DNA from: an uncultured Oscillospiraceae bacterium
Lineage (GTDB): Bacteria; Bacillota; Clostridia; Oscillospirales; Acutalibacteraceae
Length of the DNA: 52,996 nt
Assembly: GCA_902489595.1 (NCBI GenBank)
Contig: CABUAS010000002.1
Coordinates: forward strand, 1-52,996
Direction: 5' to 3'
The position numbers and the translations under genes were made by a program. The notes under the pieces are model-generated. The model worked only from the letters and a program-made list of their open reading frames with translations. It did no database searches and had not been told where the DNA came from. Shown here in pieces: positions 1 to 7,450 of this stretch (position 1 is the first letter of the stretch; each line of letters starts with the position of its first letter).

Positions 1-49
1 TTAATTTTGTTTAAACATAATAGTTAACGTATTGTTTAAAAAATTTATG

Positions 50-78
50 ATGACAAATCAGTTTTTTAATGCTATACT
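50..78 (+). promoter_or_regulatory. Sigma-A type promoter of the first gene unit
   Basis: An ATGACA -35 (50-55), a 17-base spacer and a TATACT -10 (73-78) lie about 35 bases before the start at 113. The upstream DNA has two TTGTTTAAA direct repeats (around 8-16 and 33-40) that could bind a regulator. The promoter is read from sequence only. Confidence 0.55.
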
Positions 79-112
79 ATATCAGTAAAAATATGTTTAT
101 TAGGAGAACGCT

Positions 113-952
113 ATGGAATTAAATGAAGCATATGCTCTTATAGAGAAGAATATGGAGCCTGTTACAAAGGAACTCGGCTTTTCAAAAATGAAGGGTAATG
201 ATGATATGCTCGCATTTAAAGGCAATAAAGGTCTTTTCAGAGTTTCGTATGATGAAAAATCAAATATTCTTGCTTTTGAGTGCGCATATCAGGACAACGG
301 CGCAGAAACAGAGTATCAGACGATTTCAAAGTCGCTTTTTGAGCTTGACAGAGTTACCGAAAAGGACTGCAAGTCAATTTCAAATGAAGTTGCAGACGAA
401 ATCAAATCGCTGTTTGCAGTGAAAAAACAGCCGAATCTTGATAAAATCAAAATGCCCAAAGCAGTTTCAAGGGCAAAGGCGAAAAACGGTTCGGTGAATT
501 ACGATACAGCGTCGCTTGCAAACCGTTTCGGCACGCTTTATCCCGAGTTTAAAGAAGATATTAAGCGCAATATCGCTCAGTACGGTGAGTTTCTGCCTGA
601 AGAATTTTTTACAAAAATCGGAACTCCCAAGGTGCTTGATGTAATTAAAAACGGCGATGAGGCCGCACAGAAAAAGCTCTTTAAAATGCTCGGCGAGGTT
701 TATGAGGACGGCACAAATGAGGTGCAGGATATTATCGGTGTAACCATTCTCGGTGAAATGAAAAATGATCCTAAAATGATGGCGGTTGCCGATAAGTATA
801 TGACGGAATATATGGCAGGTCCTGTTCATGAAATCAATAAGCTTACCGCTAAAAAGAATAGGTGGACAAGAAAGCTTGCAAATCCGCCTGCATATAAGCC
901 GAAAAAGAAAAAAATGATGCCGCTTCAGAACGCTTTGAATCAAGGTAAGTAA
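113..952 (+). CDS. Hypothetical soluble protein, first gene of a three-gene unit
   Basis: I do not recognise this 279-residue protein. It has no signal peptide or membrane segment. The first ~100 residues look like a compact alpha/beta domain with FRVSYDEKSN-type strands. A linker around residues 112-125 rich in Lys and Ala leads to a mostly helical C-terminal half, and the tail is strongly basic (KPKKKKM near residue 264). The start is fixed by AGGAG at 102-106, six bases before the ATG. The stop is followed after one base by the next start, so this gene is probably co-transcribed with the sortase-like and four-TM membrane genes behind it. The basic tail could contact nucleic acid or membrane lipid, but that is a guess. 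The gene is real by codon pattern and RBS; its function is unknown. Confidence 0.75.
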   Translation: MELNEAYALIEKNMEPVTKELGFSKMKGNDDMLAFKGNKGLFRVSYDEKSNILAFECAYQDNGAETEYQTISKSLFELDRVTEKDCKSISNEVADEIKSLFAVKKQPNLDKIKMPKAVSRAKAKNGSVNYDTASLANRFGTLYPEFKEDIKRNIAQYGEFLPEEFFTKIGTPKVLDVIKNGDEAAQKKLFKMLGEVYEDGTNEVQDIIGVTILGEMKNDPKMMAVADKYMTEYMAGPVHEINKLTAKKNRWTRKLANPPAYKPKKKKMMPLQNALNQGK

Positions 953-953
953 A

Positions 954-1589
954 ATGAGCAGACATAAAAAAACTTTAATTCAGAAAATAGTTGCGGCGCC
1001 GCTTATTATCGGCGCTGTAACTGCTGTTCTGTTTTTTATAATGCTGCCCGTTGTTTCGGGTCTGTTTCCACTCTCTGATGAGAAGATTGAACTTGCAGGA
1101 TTTGAACAGCCTGTGGCTGAAATTGCCGTCGATTACAGCAGTTTGCCGGTCAGCGGCGAAATCAGAAAATCCGATATTATTTTTGACGAAAGCAATGCGA
1201 TTGCGGGTTCTGTTAAAATCGGTTCAAAAGAAGTGCCCCTTGTTTATGACGCAGACAATGCGTCGCTTTCAAATGCAGTTTCAATTTCAGAAAACGGAAA
1301 ATACATAGGCGAAACGGGCACTGCATATGTTTACGGCATTAAATCGGTTGTTGATATAAACGCTTTTCACACGGGGCAGGAAGTTGAAATTAAAACAGTT
1401 TACGGCAAATATGTTTTTACTGTTTCAGAAATAAAAACAGTGCCGTTTGAGTATAAGATTTTTTCTATGAATACCGATGTAAAAAGGGGTCTTGTGCTTT
1501 ATACAAATGCAAAAAGCGGTTTCGGAGTCAGCAGTTCGATGAGCGCCGTTGTTATGGAAATGAAGTCCGGTCCTGCCGTGACGGAATAA
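954..1589 (+). CDS. Sortase-fold membrane protein lacking the catalytic His and Cys
   Basis: 211 residues: a short basic N-terminus, one membrane anchor (about residues 11-35), then an extracellular domain with the sortase strand pattern. GSVKIGSKEVPLVYD is followed by GKYIGETGTAYVYG, then F-x-TGQEVEIKTVYGKYVFTV (about residues 137-155) and finally GLVLYTN (about 179-185). In active sortases the strand before the F-x-x-L segment ends in a catalytic His (a GH motif), and the later strand reads TLxTC. Here those positions read VYG and LVLYTN, so both catalytic residues appear to be lost. The protein probably keeps the fold as a structural or binding module. It is translationally linked to its neighbours: one base after the preceding stop and 12 bases before the next start. 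The sortase assignment is by eye, so moderate. Confidence 0.6.
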   Translation: MSRHKKTLIQKIVAAPLIIGAVTAVLFFIMLPVVSGLFPLSDEKIELAGFEQPVAEIAVDYSSLPVSGEIRKSDIIFDESNAIAGSVKIGSKEVPLVYDADNASLSNAVSISENGKYIGETGTAYVYGIKSVVDINAFHTGQEVEIKTVYGKYVFTVSEIKTVPFEYKIFSMNTDVKRGLVLYTNAKSGFGVSSSMSAVVMEMKSGPAVTE

Positions 1590-1601
1590 GGGGGGCAGGC
1601 T

Positions 1602-2432
1602 ATGAATTTAAGAAAATTAAGGTCGGCAGTCAGCCTCCTGCTCGCTTTGATGATTTCGTTTGCCGTGTCGTCTGCAATCGGCGCAATTATGGTAAACAGC
1701 ACATTTGCATCATCGTCATTTATGGAAAAACGGTTTGTAACAAAAAGCCTTGCAGATGAATGTGAGGCTCAGCTTGATTTGCAGTTTGAAACTCTTGCCC
1801 TGAAAAGCGGAATTCCCGCTTATGTTTTCAGAAATATTGAAAATGAGACAAGCGTTGAAAATACACTGCGCAGCTCGGTTCATAATTTTTATAATCATAT
1901 AGACACAGAGGCGGCAAAATCCACCAAGGCAGAATATTTTTATAATCTTTGCGTTGAATATCTTGAGGGCAATAATTTAAGTTATAATGAACAGGATGTT
2001 CAGAATGCGGCTTATGAGGCGGCTGAAATTTACGAAAACTGCCTTGTTTTTGACAATACTGAACACCTGATTGATTTTGCGGATACCGTTCAGGCAAATG
2101 TACCCCGTGCGGTGCTTGGACTTCTTGTAGGTGCAGCCGTTTTAAGCATTTTCTTTTTTCTTTTGTATAAAAGTAAAATGCGTGCATTTTCCTATATTTC
2201 AGCATCGGTTTCAATTTCGGGTGTAACGCTTGTGCTTATCAGTGCAGTAAGCCTTATTTTTAAAATCGGTACACATTTTGCAATGGCGCCGGCCGCTCAT
2301 TATTACGCAATGTGCTCTGTTATAAGGCTGTTTTATCTGCTGCTTTTCGCTGTCGGTGCTCTGCTTGTTTTGATTGGCACAGTCGGCAACATTATTATAT
2401 ATAATAATGAAAAGAAAAAAGCCCGTAAGTAA
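1602..2432 (+). CDS. Hypothetical membrane protein with four predicted TM segments
   Basis: 276 residues with one N-terminal membrane segment (about 9-30), an extracytoplasmic domain of roughly 130 residues rich in acidic and aromatic residues, and three C-terminal segments (about 168-188, 195-220 and 230-265) ending in a short basic cytoplasmic tail (NNEKKKARK). An extracytoplasmic domain held between TM1 and TM2 suggests a sensing or assembly role beside the sortase-fold protein just upstream. The start follows a GGGGGGCAGGCT stretch; the spacing is acceptable although the Shine-Dalgarno is atypical. I know no family name for it. It is the last gene of the unit and is followed by a paired REP-like palindrome that probably ends the transcript. 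Confidence 0.7.
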   Translation: MNLRKLRSAVSLLLALMISFAVSSAIGAIMVNSTFASSSFMEKRFVTKSLADECEAQLDLQFETLALKSGIPAYVFRNIENETSVENTLRSSVHNFYNHIDTEAAKSTKAEYFYNLCVEYLEGNNLSYNEQDVQNAAYEAAEIYENCLVFDNTEHLIDFADTVQANVPRAVLGLLVGAAVLSIFFFLLYKSKMRAFSYISASVSISGVTLVLISAVSLIFKIGTHFAMAPAAHYYAMCSVIRLFYLLLFAVGALLVLIGTVGNIIIYNNEKKKARK

Positions 2433-2464
2433 CAGCCTTCGATAAATGGGATATATAAATATAA

Positions 2465-2549
2465 CGGGCAGGCACAGAGACCTGCCCCTACGGTGTTGCA
2501 ATAACGTTTTTGAAATTCTGTAGGGGGAGGACCTCCGTGCCTGCCCTGT
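2465..2549. repeat. Inverted pair of GTAG-footed palindromes (REP/BIME-like)
   Basis: A palindrome ending in CCTAC (2465-2491) faces a second one beginning GTAGGGGGAGG (2520-2549). The two share the GGGCAGGC / GCCTGCCC arms in opposite orientation, separated by a 28-base AT-rich spacer containing AATAACGTTT. It is one of many such elements in the window and probably also acts as a transcription stop for the unit upstream. Confidence 0.7.
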
Positions 2550-2616
2550 TTTATGCACAATATTGTTAAAACATTATCAATCTATGGTCACTTTGCACAA
2601 ACTTTTATGTTTATTA

Positions 2617-2644
2617 TTGACAAAAACGTTAACAAGACTATAAT
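2617..2644 (+). promoter_or_regulatory. Promoter of serC-serA
   Basis: A perfect TTGACA (2617-2622), a 16-base spacer and a perfect TATAAT (2639-2644), about 50 bases before the serC start. The leader is too short for a T-box or other riboswitch. Confidence 0.75.
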
Positions 2645-2698
2645 ATATTGCGTATTATAAATCATAATAAATAATTTTTTGAAAGCGAGGAAAATATT

Positions 2699-3784
2699 AT
2701 GGCACGAGTTTATAATTTCAGTGCAGGTCCGTCTACACTTCCTGTTTCTGTTCTTGAAAAGGCAGGCGCAGAAATTCTTGATTACAAGGGTTCGGGTCAG
2801 TCCGTTATGGAAATGAGCCACCGTTCGAAGGTTTTTGACGATATTATCAAAGAGGCTGAGGCTCTTATGAGAGAGCTTTATCAGATTCCCGATAATTACA
2901 AGGTTCTGTTCTTACAGGGCGGCGCATCTGCACAGTTTTCTGCAATTCCGCTCAACTTTATGAACGGCAGCGGCAAGGCAGATTATATTATTACGGGTCA
3001 GTGGGCTAAAAAAGCTTTTCAGGAGGCTCAGAAATACGGCGATGTTAAGGCTGTTGCATCATCTGCTGACAAAACCTTCAGTTATATTCCGAAAACAAAG
3101 GCAGAGGATTTCCGTGAAGATGCAGACTATGTTTATATTTGTATGAACAACACAATTTACGGTACTGTTTACAAGGAACTTCCTCCTGTGGGTGATAAGG
3201 TTCTTATTGCAGACGTATCTTCCTGTGCTCTTTCAGAGCCGCTCGATATCAGCAAGTTCGGCGTTGTTTATTTCGGCGCACAGAAAAACGTTGCTCCTGC
3301 AGGTCTTGTTGTTGCAATTATCCGTGAAGATTTACTCGGCAATGCACGTGATATCTGCCCTGTTATGATGAACTATAAAGTTCAGGCAGACGCTGATTCA
3401 CTTTATAACACACCTCCTTGCTGGACTATTTATATCTGCAAGCTTGTTCTTGACTGGATTAAAGAGGAGTTCGGCTCACTTGAGGCTATGAAGGCTCATA
3501 ACGAAAAGAAAGCAAAGATTCTTTATGATTTTCTTGACAGCAGTGAAATGTTCAAGGGCACAGTAGTTCCCGAGGACCGTTCACTTATGAATGTTCCTTT
3601 CGTTACAGACAGTGACGAACTGAATGCCAAGTTCATCAAAGAGGCAACAGAGGCAGGCTTCGTAAATCTTAAGGGTCACAGAAGCGTAGGCGGGATGAGA
3701 GCATCTATCTACAATGCTATGCCTATCGAAGGCGTTGAAAAACTCGTTGAATTTATGAAGAAATTTGAGGAGGAAAATAAATAA
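2699..3784 (+). CDS. serC: Phosphoserine aminotransferase
   Basis: Transfers an amino group from glutamate to 3-phosphohydroxypyruvate, the second step of serine synthesis; class V PLP enzyme, cytoplasmic. The 361-residue length is normal. The N-terminus YNFSAGPSTLP is diagnostic, LFLQGGASAQF (about 70-80) contributes to phosphate and PLP binding, and the PLP Schiff-base lysine is K196 in YFGAQKNVAPAG. The C-terminal GHRSVGGMRASIYNA segment is the usual substrate-binding end. The RBS is AAGCGAGGAAAA just upstream. The stop overlaps the serA start by one base (TAATG), so translation is coupled. The promoter at 2617-2644 drives both genes. Confidence 0.96.
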   Translation: MARVYNFSAGPSTLPVSVLEKAGAEILDYKGSGQSVMEMSHRSKVFDDIIKEAEALMRELYQIPDNYKVLFLQGGASAQFSAIPLNFMNGSGKADYIITGQWAKKAFQEAQKYGDVKAVASSADKTFSYIPKTKAEDFREDADYVYICMNNTIYGTVYKELPPVGDKVLIADVSSCALSEPLDISKFGVVYFGAQKNVAPAGLVVAIIREDLLGNARDICPVMMNYKVQADADSLYNTPPCWTIYICKLVLDWIKEEFGSLEAMKAHNEKKAKILYDFLDSSEMFKGTVVPEDRSLMNVPFVTDSDELNAKFIKEATEAGFVNLKGHRSVGGMRASIYNAMPIEGVEKLVEFMKKFEEENK

Positions 3785-4947
3785 TGTATAATATTAAAAC
3801 ATTAAATAAGATTTCAGAGGTAGGACTTTCAAAGTTTGATACTTCAAAATATGCTTACGGCGATAATATCGAAAATCCCGATGCAATTATGGTTCGTTCT
3901 GCATCTATGCACGATATGGAAATGCCCGAGTCTCTGCTTGCAATCGCAAGAGCAGGCGCAGGCGTAAATAACATTCCCGTTGCAGACTGCACAAATGACG
4001 GCATTGTTGTTTTCAACACACCCGGTGCAAATGCAAACGCTGTTAAAGAGCTTGTTATCTGCGGTCTTCTTCTTTCAAGCAGAAAGATTACAAAGGCTAT
4101 TGAGTGGTGCAAAACAATTAAAAATGATGAAAACGTAAGCAAAAGCGTTGAAAAGGGCAAATCTGCTTTCGCAGGTCCCGAAATCAAGGGCAAAACACTT
4201 GCCGTAATCGGTCTCGGTGCTATCGGCAGACTTGTTGCAAATGCAGCTGTTGACCTTGGTATGAATGTTGTCGGATACGACCCGTTCCTTTCAGAGGCTG
4301 CCGCTGAATCTCTTAATAAGGCAGTTGCCGTTAATAATAATCTTGATGAAATTTTCCCTGTTGCAGATTATATCACCGTTCATGTTCCGCTTACTCCCGA
4401 TACAAAGGAAATGATTTGTGCTGCAAACATTGAAAAAATGAAGAATACAGTAAGAATTCTTAACTTTGCACGAGGAGACCTTGCTAACAGCAGTGATATT
4501 GTTGCTGCACTTGAAGACGGCAAAATGGCTTGCTATGTAACAGATTTTCCGTCAGCAGACCTTATCGGCATTGACGGTGTTATCGCACTTCCTCATCTTG
4601 GTGCATCAACACCTGAAAGTGAAGAAAACTGCGCATCAATGGGCGCACTTGAACTTATTGATTTTCTTGAAAACGGAAATATTAAGAATTCTGTTAATAT
4701 GCCGTTTGTTTGTGCTGAAAAAACAGGTGTTGCAAGAATTACCGTTATTCATAAAAATCAGCCGAATATGATTGCAACTATTACCGATACAATCAGCAAA
4801 GACGGCGTGAACATCGCCAATTTTGAGAACAAAAACCGCGGCGAAATCGCATACAGTATCATTGATGTTGATACCGATGTATCCGAACAGGTTGTTGAGG
4901 ATATTAAAAAGATTGACGGTGTTGTTCGTGTTCGGGTAATCAAATAA
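3784..4947 (+). CDS. serA: D-3-phosphoglycerate dehydrogenase family protein with ACT domain
   Basis: Oxidises 3-phosphoglycerate with NAD to start serine synthesis. 387 residues: a substrate-binding lobe, a Rossmann NAD site VIGLGAIGRLV (141-151), the ARGD arginine (R230), the LPHLGAST histidine (H271) and a C-terminal ACT domain from about residue 318. ACT domains in SerA bind serine, so feedback control is likely. The region that normally carries the catalytic Glu (a DVFExEP-type motif) reads YVTDFPSADL here, so the canonical Glu is not obvious. I recall this variant from other clostridial SerA-like proteins. It is coupled to serC by a one-base overlap, which supports the serine role. Transcription probably stops at the palindrome at 4973-5010. 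Confidence 0.9.
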   Translation: MYNIKTLNKISEVGLSKFDTSKYAYGDNIENPDAIMVRSASMHDMEMPESLLAIARAGAGVNNIPVADCTNDGIVVFNTPGANANAVKELVICGLLLSSRKITKAIEWCKTIKNDENVSKSVEKGKSAFAGPEIKGKTLAVIGLGAIGRLVANAAVDLGMNVVGYDPFLSEAAAESLNKAVAVNNNLDEIFPVADYITVHVPLTPDTKEMICAANIEKMKNTVRILNFARGDLANSSDIVAALEDGKMACYVTDFPSADLIGIDGVIALPHLGASTPESEENCASMGALELIDFLENGNIKNSVNMPFVCAEKTGVARITVIHKNQPNMIATITDTISKDGVNIANFENKNRGEIAYSIIDVDTDVSEQVVEDIKKIDGVVRVRVIK

Positions 4948-4972
4948 TTTCTGATTGTGTTATTGAAATTCT

Positions 4973-5010
4973 GTAGGGGTCGATGCCTTCATCGACCCTG
5001 TTTTTTATTT
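4973..5010 (+). terminator. GTAG-footed palindrome acting as intrinsic terminator of serCA
   Basis: GTAG followed by GGGTCGATG / CATCGACCC arms (9 bp perfect, CCTT loop) and a TGTTTTTTATTTTT tail. It has both the REP-like foot and a classic Rho-independent terminator form. Confidence 0.75.
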
Positions 5011-5019
5011 TTATTCCCC

Positions 5020-5048
5020 TTGACAAAATAAGCGTGTGGTGTTATAAT
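5020..5048 (+). promoter_or_regulatory. Promoter of the aldolase gene
   Basis: TTGACA (5020-5025), a 17-base spacer and TATAAT (5043-5048). This consensus promoter lies about 55 bases before the start codon. Confidence 0.75.
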
Positions 5049-5060
5049 GCATACTAATCT

Positions 5061-5077
5061 GCTTTAAAGCGTTAAAG
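5061..5077 (+). promoter_or_regulatory. Candidate operator shared with the TrpX-type transporter
   Basis: GCTTTAAAGCGTTAAAG lies 12 bases after the -10, at the expected start of transcription. A closely similar string, GCTTTAAAGGCTAAAG, occurs at 7409-7424 just downstream of the transporter promoter. A position right after a strong promoter suggests a repressor site. The regulator is unknown. Confidence 0.4.
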
Positions 5078-5100
5078 TAAAAAGAAAAGGAGCGGTATTT

Positions 5101-6078
5101 ATGGCACCGAGAAAAGGCAGTTTAATGACTGTAAGAACCGATGTTAAGGTTCTTGACGCAACTATCAGAGACGGCGGTCTTTGCAACAATTTTGAATTTA
5201 CGGATGAGTTTGTTACCGAACTTTATAAAACAAATGTAAAAAGCGGCGTTGATTATATGGAGTTCGGCTACAGAGCCTCAAAAAATCTTTTTGACCCTGA
5301 AAAATTCGGCAAATGGAAGTTTTGCAGCGAAGAGGATATAAGAAGTATTGTCGGCGATAATGTTTCCGATATGAAAATTGCCGTTATGTCAGATGTAGGC
5401 AGATGCGATTTTAAAGAGGATTTTGTGCCGAAATCAGAATCGGTTATAGATATGGTGCGTGTTGCGTGCTATATTCATCAGATTCCGTCAGCCGTTGAAA
5501 TGATTGAGTATTTTCATAATCTCGGTTATGAAACAACGTGTAATATTATGGCGGTAAGCCAGGCGAATAATGACCAGCTGGAGTCTGCACTTGAAATGCT
5601 CGGTCAGAGCAGCGTTGATGTAATTTATCTTGTGGATTCCTATGGTTCGCTTTATCCCGAAAATGCAGGCAATCTTGCAAAACTGTATCTTGAATACGGC
5701 GAAAAATACGGCAAGGCAATCGGTTTCCACGGCCACAATAATCAGAACCTTGCTTTTGCAAACACCATTGAAACAATGTCATACGGCGCATCTTATCTTG
5801 ATGCAACGGCAATGGGTATAGGCAGAGGCGCAGGCAACTGTGCGATGGAACTTTTGCTCGGTTTCCTTAAAAATCCTAAGTACAATCTTTACAGCCTGCT
5901 CACATTCCTTGAAAATTATATGCTGCCGCTTAAAAAGAGCGGTGTTGTGTGGGGTTATGATGTGCAGTACCTGCTCACAGGTCAGTTGAACCGCCATCCC
6001 CGTGAGGCAATGGCGTTTACGGCAGACGAAAGAGAGGATTACTGCGAATTTTATAAGTCCTTGCTTGACAATTTTTAA
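5101..6078 (+). CDS. DRE-TIM metallolyase family aldolase, substrate unknown
   Basis: A 325-residue TIM-barrel protein of the HMG-CoA lyase / 4-hydroxy-2-oxovalerate aldolase superfamily. DATIRDGG (19-26) carries the metal and catalytic residues of the DRE motif. GFHGHNN (208-214) gives the two metal-binding histidines. DATAMGIGRGAGN near residue 235 is the usual active-site loop, and the C-terminus has the HPREAMAF segment found in this subfamily. It lacks the regulatory domain of isopropylmalate or homocitrate synthase. The RBS AAAAGGAGCGG supports the start at 5101. It is placed between serine genes and DAHP synthase, so a role around keto-acid or aromatic metabolism is possible but not shown. 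Expression is from the consensus promoter at 5020-5048, perhaps under the operator at 5061. Confidence 0.85.
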   Translation: MAPRKGSLMTVRTDVKVLDATIRDGGLCNNFEFTDEFVTELYKTNVKSGVDYMEFGYRASKNLFDPEKFGKWKFCSEEDIRSIVGDNVSDMKIAVMSDVGRCDFKEDFVPKSESVIDMVRVACYIHQIPSAVEMIEYFHNLGYETTCNIMAVSQANNDQLESALEMLGQSSVDVIYLVDSYGSLYPENAGNLAKLYLEYGEKYGKAIGFHGHNNQNLAFANTIETMSYGASYLDATAMGIGRGAGNCAMELLLGFLKNPKYNLYSLLTFLENYMLPLKKSGVVWGYDVQYLLTGQLNRHPREAMAFTADEREDYCEFYKSLLDNF

Positions 6079-6118
6079 ATTGCTTATTATTATATATTGT
6101 GAAAATTAAACATTCGCC

Positions 6119-6175
6119 GGGTCGATGAGGGCATCGACCCCTATAAATGTAGGGGAGGGTCTCTGCGCCTTCCCG
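6119..6175. repeat. REP-like palindrome pair between aldolase and DAHP synthase
   Basis: A reverse-oriented GGGTCGATG / CATCGACCC palindrome ending in CCCCTA (6119-6143) is followed at once by a forward GTAGGGGAGGG...CCTTCCCG palindrome (6149-6175). The pair has the same tail-to-tail layout as that at 36152-36224. It fills most of the 130-base gap, and an open frame runs through it into the next gene without being part of it. Confidence 0.7.
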
Positions 6176-6208
6176 TTATTTTTATTAATATACTTTCAGG
6201 TGATGAAT

Positions 6209-7261
6209 ATGGCAGTAGACAATTCAATGAAAAATATGCGGTTTGTGCGCAAACTTCCGATTCCGCAGGAGGTAAAAAAACTGTTCCCGTTAAGTGAAAG
6301 AGGGGCACAGATAAAAGCAGAGCGTGATGCTGAAATTGCAAAGGTATTTAAAGGTGAAAGCGACAAATTTCTGCTCATTATCGGTCCCTGCTCGGCAGAC
6401 AGGGAGGAGAGCGTGCTCGATTATGTGGGCAGGCTTGCCGATGTGCAGAAAGAAGTTGCCGATAAAATTATAATCATTCCCCGAATTTACACGGGCAAGC
6501 CGAGAACTACAGGAGAGGGATATAAAGGTCTTCTTCATCAGCCCGACCCCGACGGTGTGCCTGATATGTACGAGGGCATTATTGCCGTTCGTTCGCTTCA
6601 TTCAAAGGTTATTGAGCAGACAGGTCTTACCTGCGCAGATGAAATGCTTTATCCGAATAATTACCGTTATCTCAGCGACCTTTTGTCTTATGTTGCAGTA
6701 GGTGCAAGAAGTGTTGAAAATCAGGATCACCGCTTAACTGCAAGCGGAATGGATGTGCCCTGCGGTATGAAAAATGCCACAAGCGGCGATTATTCGATTA
6801 TGCTTAATGCCATTACGGCGGCGCAGAGCGGCCACACGTTTATTTTCCGCGGCTGGGAGGTTGAGTCAAGCGGAAACGAACTTGCCCACGCAATTCTCCG
6901 CGGTGGTGTAGATAAGCACGGCATATGCCACCCGAACTATCATTATGAAGATTTGATTACACTTTATAATATGTATGCAGAAAATGACAAGTATAAAAAT
7001 CCGTCTGTCATTGTTGATACAAACCATTCAAACAGCGGCAAGCAGTATCTTGAACAGGTGCGCATTGCAAATGAAGTTCTTCATTCAATGCGTCATAGTA
7101 ACGATATTAACCATTTTGTAAAAGGCTTTATGATTGAATCGTATATTGAAGACGGCTGCCAGAAGGTTGAAGACGGCGTTTACGGCAAGTCAATTACCGA
7201 CCCGTGCCTCGGCTGGGAAAAATCAAAAGATTTGATTTATTCAATCGCTGAGCAGTTGTGA
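6209..7261 (+). CDS. aroF: 3-deoxy-7-phosphoheptulonate synthase, class I (AroFGH type)
   Basis: Condenses PEP and erythrose-4-phosphate in the first step of the shikimate pathway. The 350-residue length from the start chosen here matches the AroF/G/H family. Visible motifs are GPCSADRE (PEP and metal site), IPRIYTGKPRTT, YKGLLHQPD, GARSVENQDHR and DTNHSNSGKQ with conserved metal and substrate residues. I place the start at 6209 because AGGTGA at 6198-6203 gives five-base spacing and MAVDNSMKNMRFVRKLPIP matches family N-termini. An in-frame start further upstream would translate the repeat at 6119-6175. An N-terminal extension like that of feedback-regulated E. coli isozymes is present, so allosteric control by an aromatic amino acid is plausible. 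The AroF/G/H symbol is interchangeable here. Confidence 0.94.
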   Translation: MAVDNSMKNMRFVRKLPIPQEVKKLFPLSERGAQIKAERDAEIAKVFKGESDKFLLIIGPCSADREESVLDYVGRLADVQKEVADKIIIIPRIYTGKPRTTGEGYKGLLHQPDPDGVPDMYEGIIAVRSLHSKVIEQTGLTCADEMLYPNNYRYLSDLLSYVAVGARSVENQDHRLTASGMDVPCGMKNATSGDYSIMLNAITAAQSGHTFIFRGWEVESSGNELAHAILRGGVDKHGICHPNYHYEDLITLYNMYAENDKYKNPSVIVDTNHSNSGKQYLEQVRIANEVLHSMRHSNDINHFVKGFMIESYIEDGCQKVEDGVYGKSITDPCLGWEKSKDLIYSIAEQL

Positions 7262-7356
7262 TTTTATTTTTAATGATTTTTTAGCAATATTTAACAAATA
7301 AATACCCGCTTATTTGGTAAATAATCACAAAAAGGCCGTTAAACATCATTCTTTGT

Positions 7357-7385
7357 TTGACAGTCTTTGTTATATGTGTTATCAT
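7357..7385 (+). promoter_or_regulatory. Promoter of the TrpX-type transporter operon
   Basis: TTGACA (7357-7362), a 17-base spacer and TATCAT (7380-7385). It is followed by the inverted repeat at 7402-7424. Confidence 0.7.
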
Positions 7386-7401
7386 ATAAACATTAAAAAC
7401 A

Positions 7402-7424
7402 CTTTAGCGCTTTAAAGGCTAAAG
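7402..7424 (+). promoter_or_regulatory. Inverted repeat, candidate operator of the transporter operon
   Basis: CTTTAGC (7402-7408) and GCTAAAG (7418-7424) form a perfect 7-base inverted repeat around GCTTTAAAG. The right part matches the site at 5061-5077. It lies about 16 bases after the -10. Confidence 0.45.
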
Positions 7425-7450
7425 ACAAATTTTTTATAAGGAGAAAGAAA

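Noticed and set aside
2211..2560. Two minus-strand frames over the end of the membrane-protein gene
   Set aside because: Antisense shadows extending into an inverted repeat pair.
2645..2698. Possible T-box or serine-type riboswitch before serC
   Set aside because: The leader is only about 50 bases with no specifier hairpin or T-box sequence.
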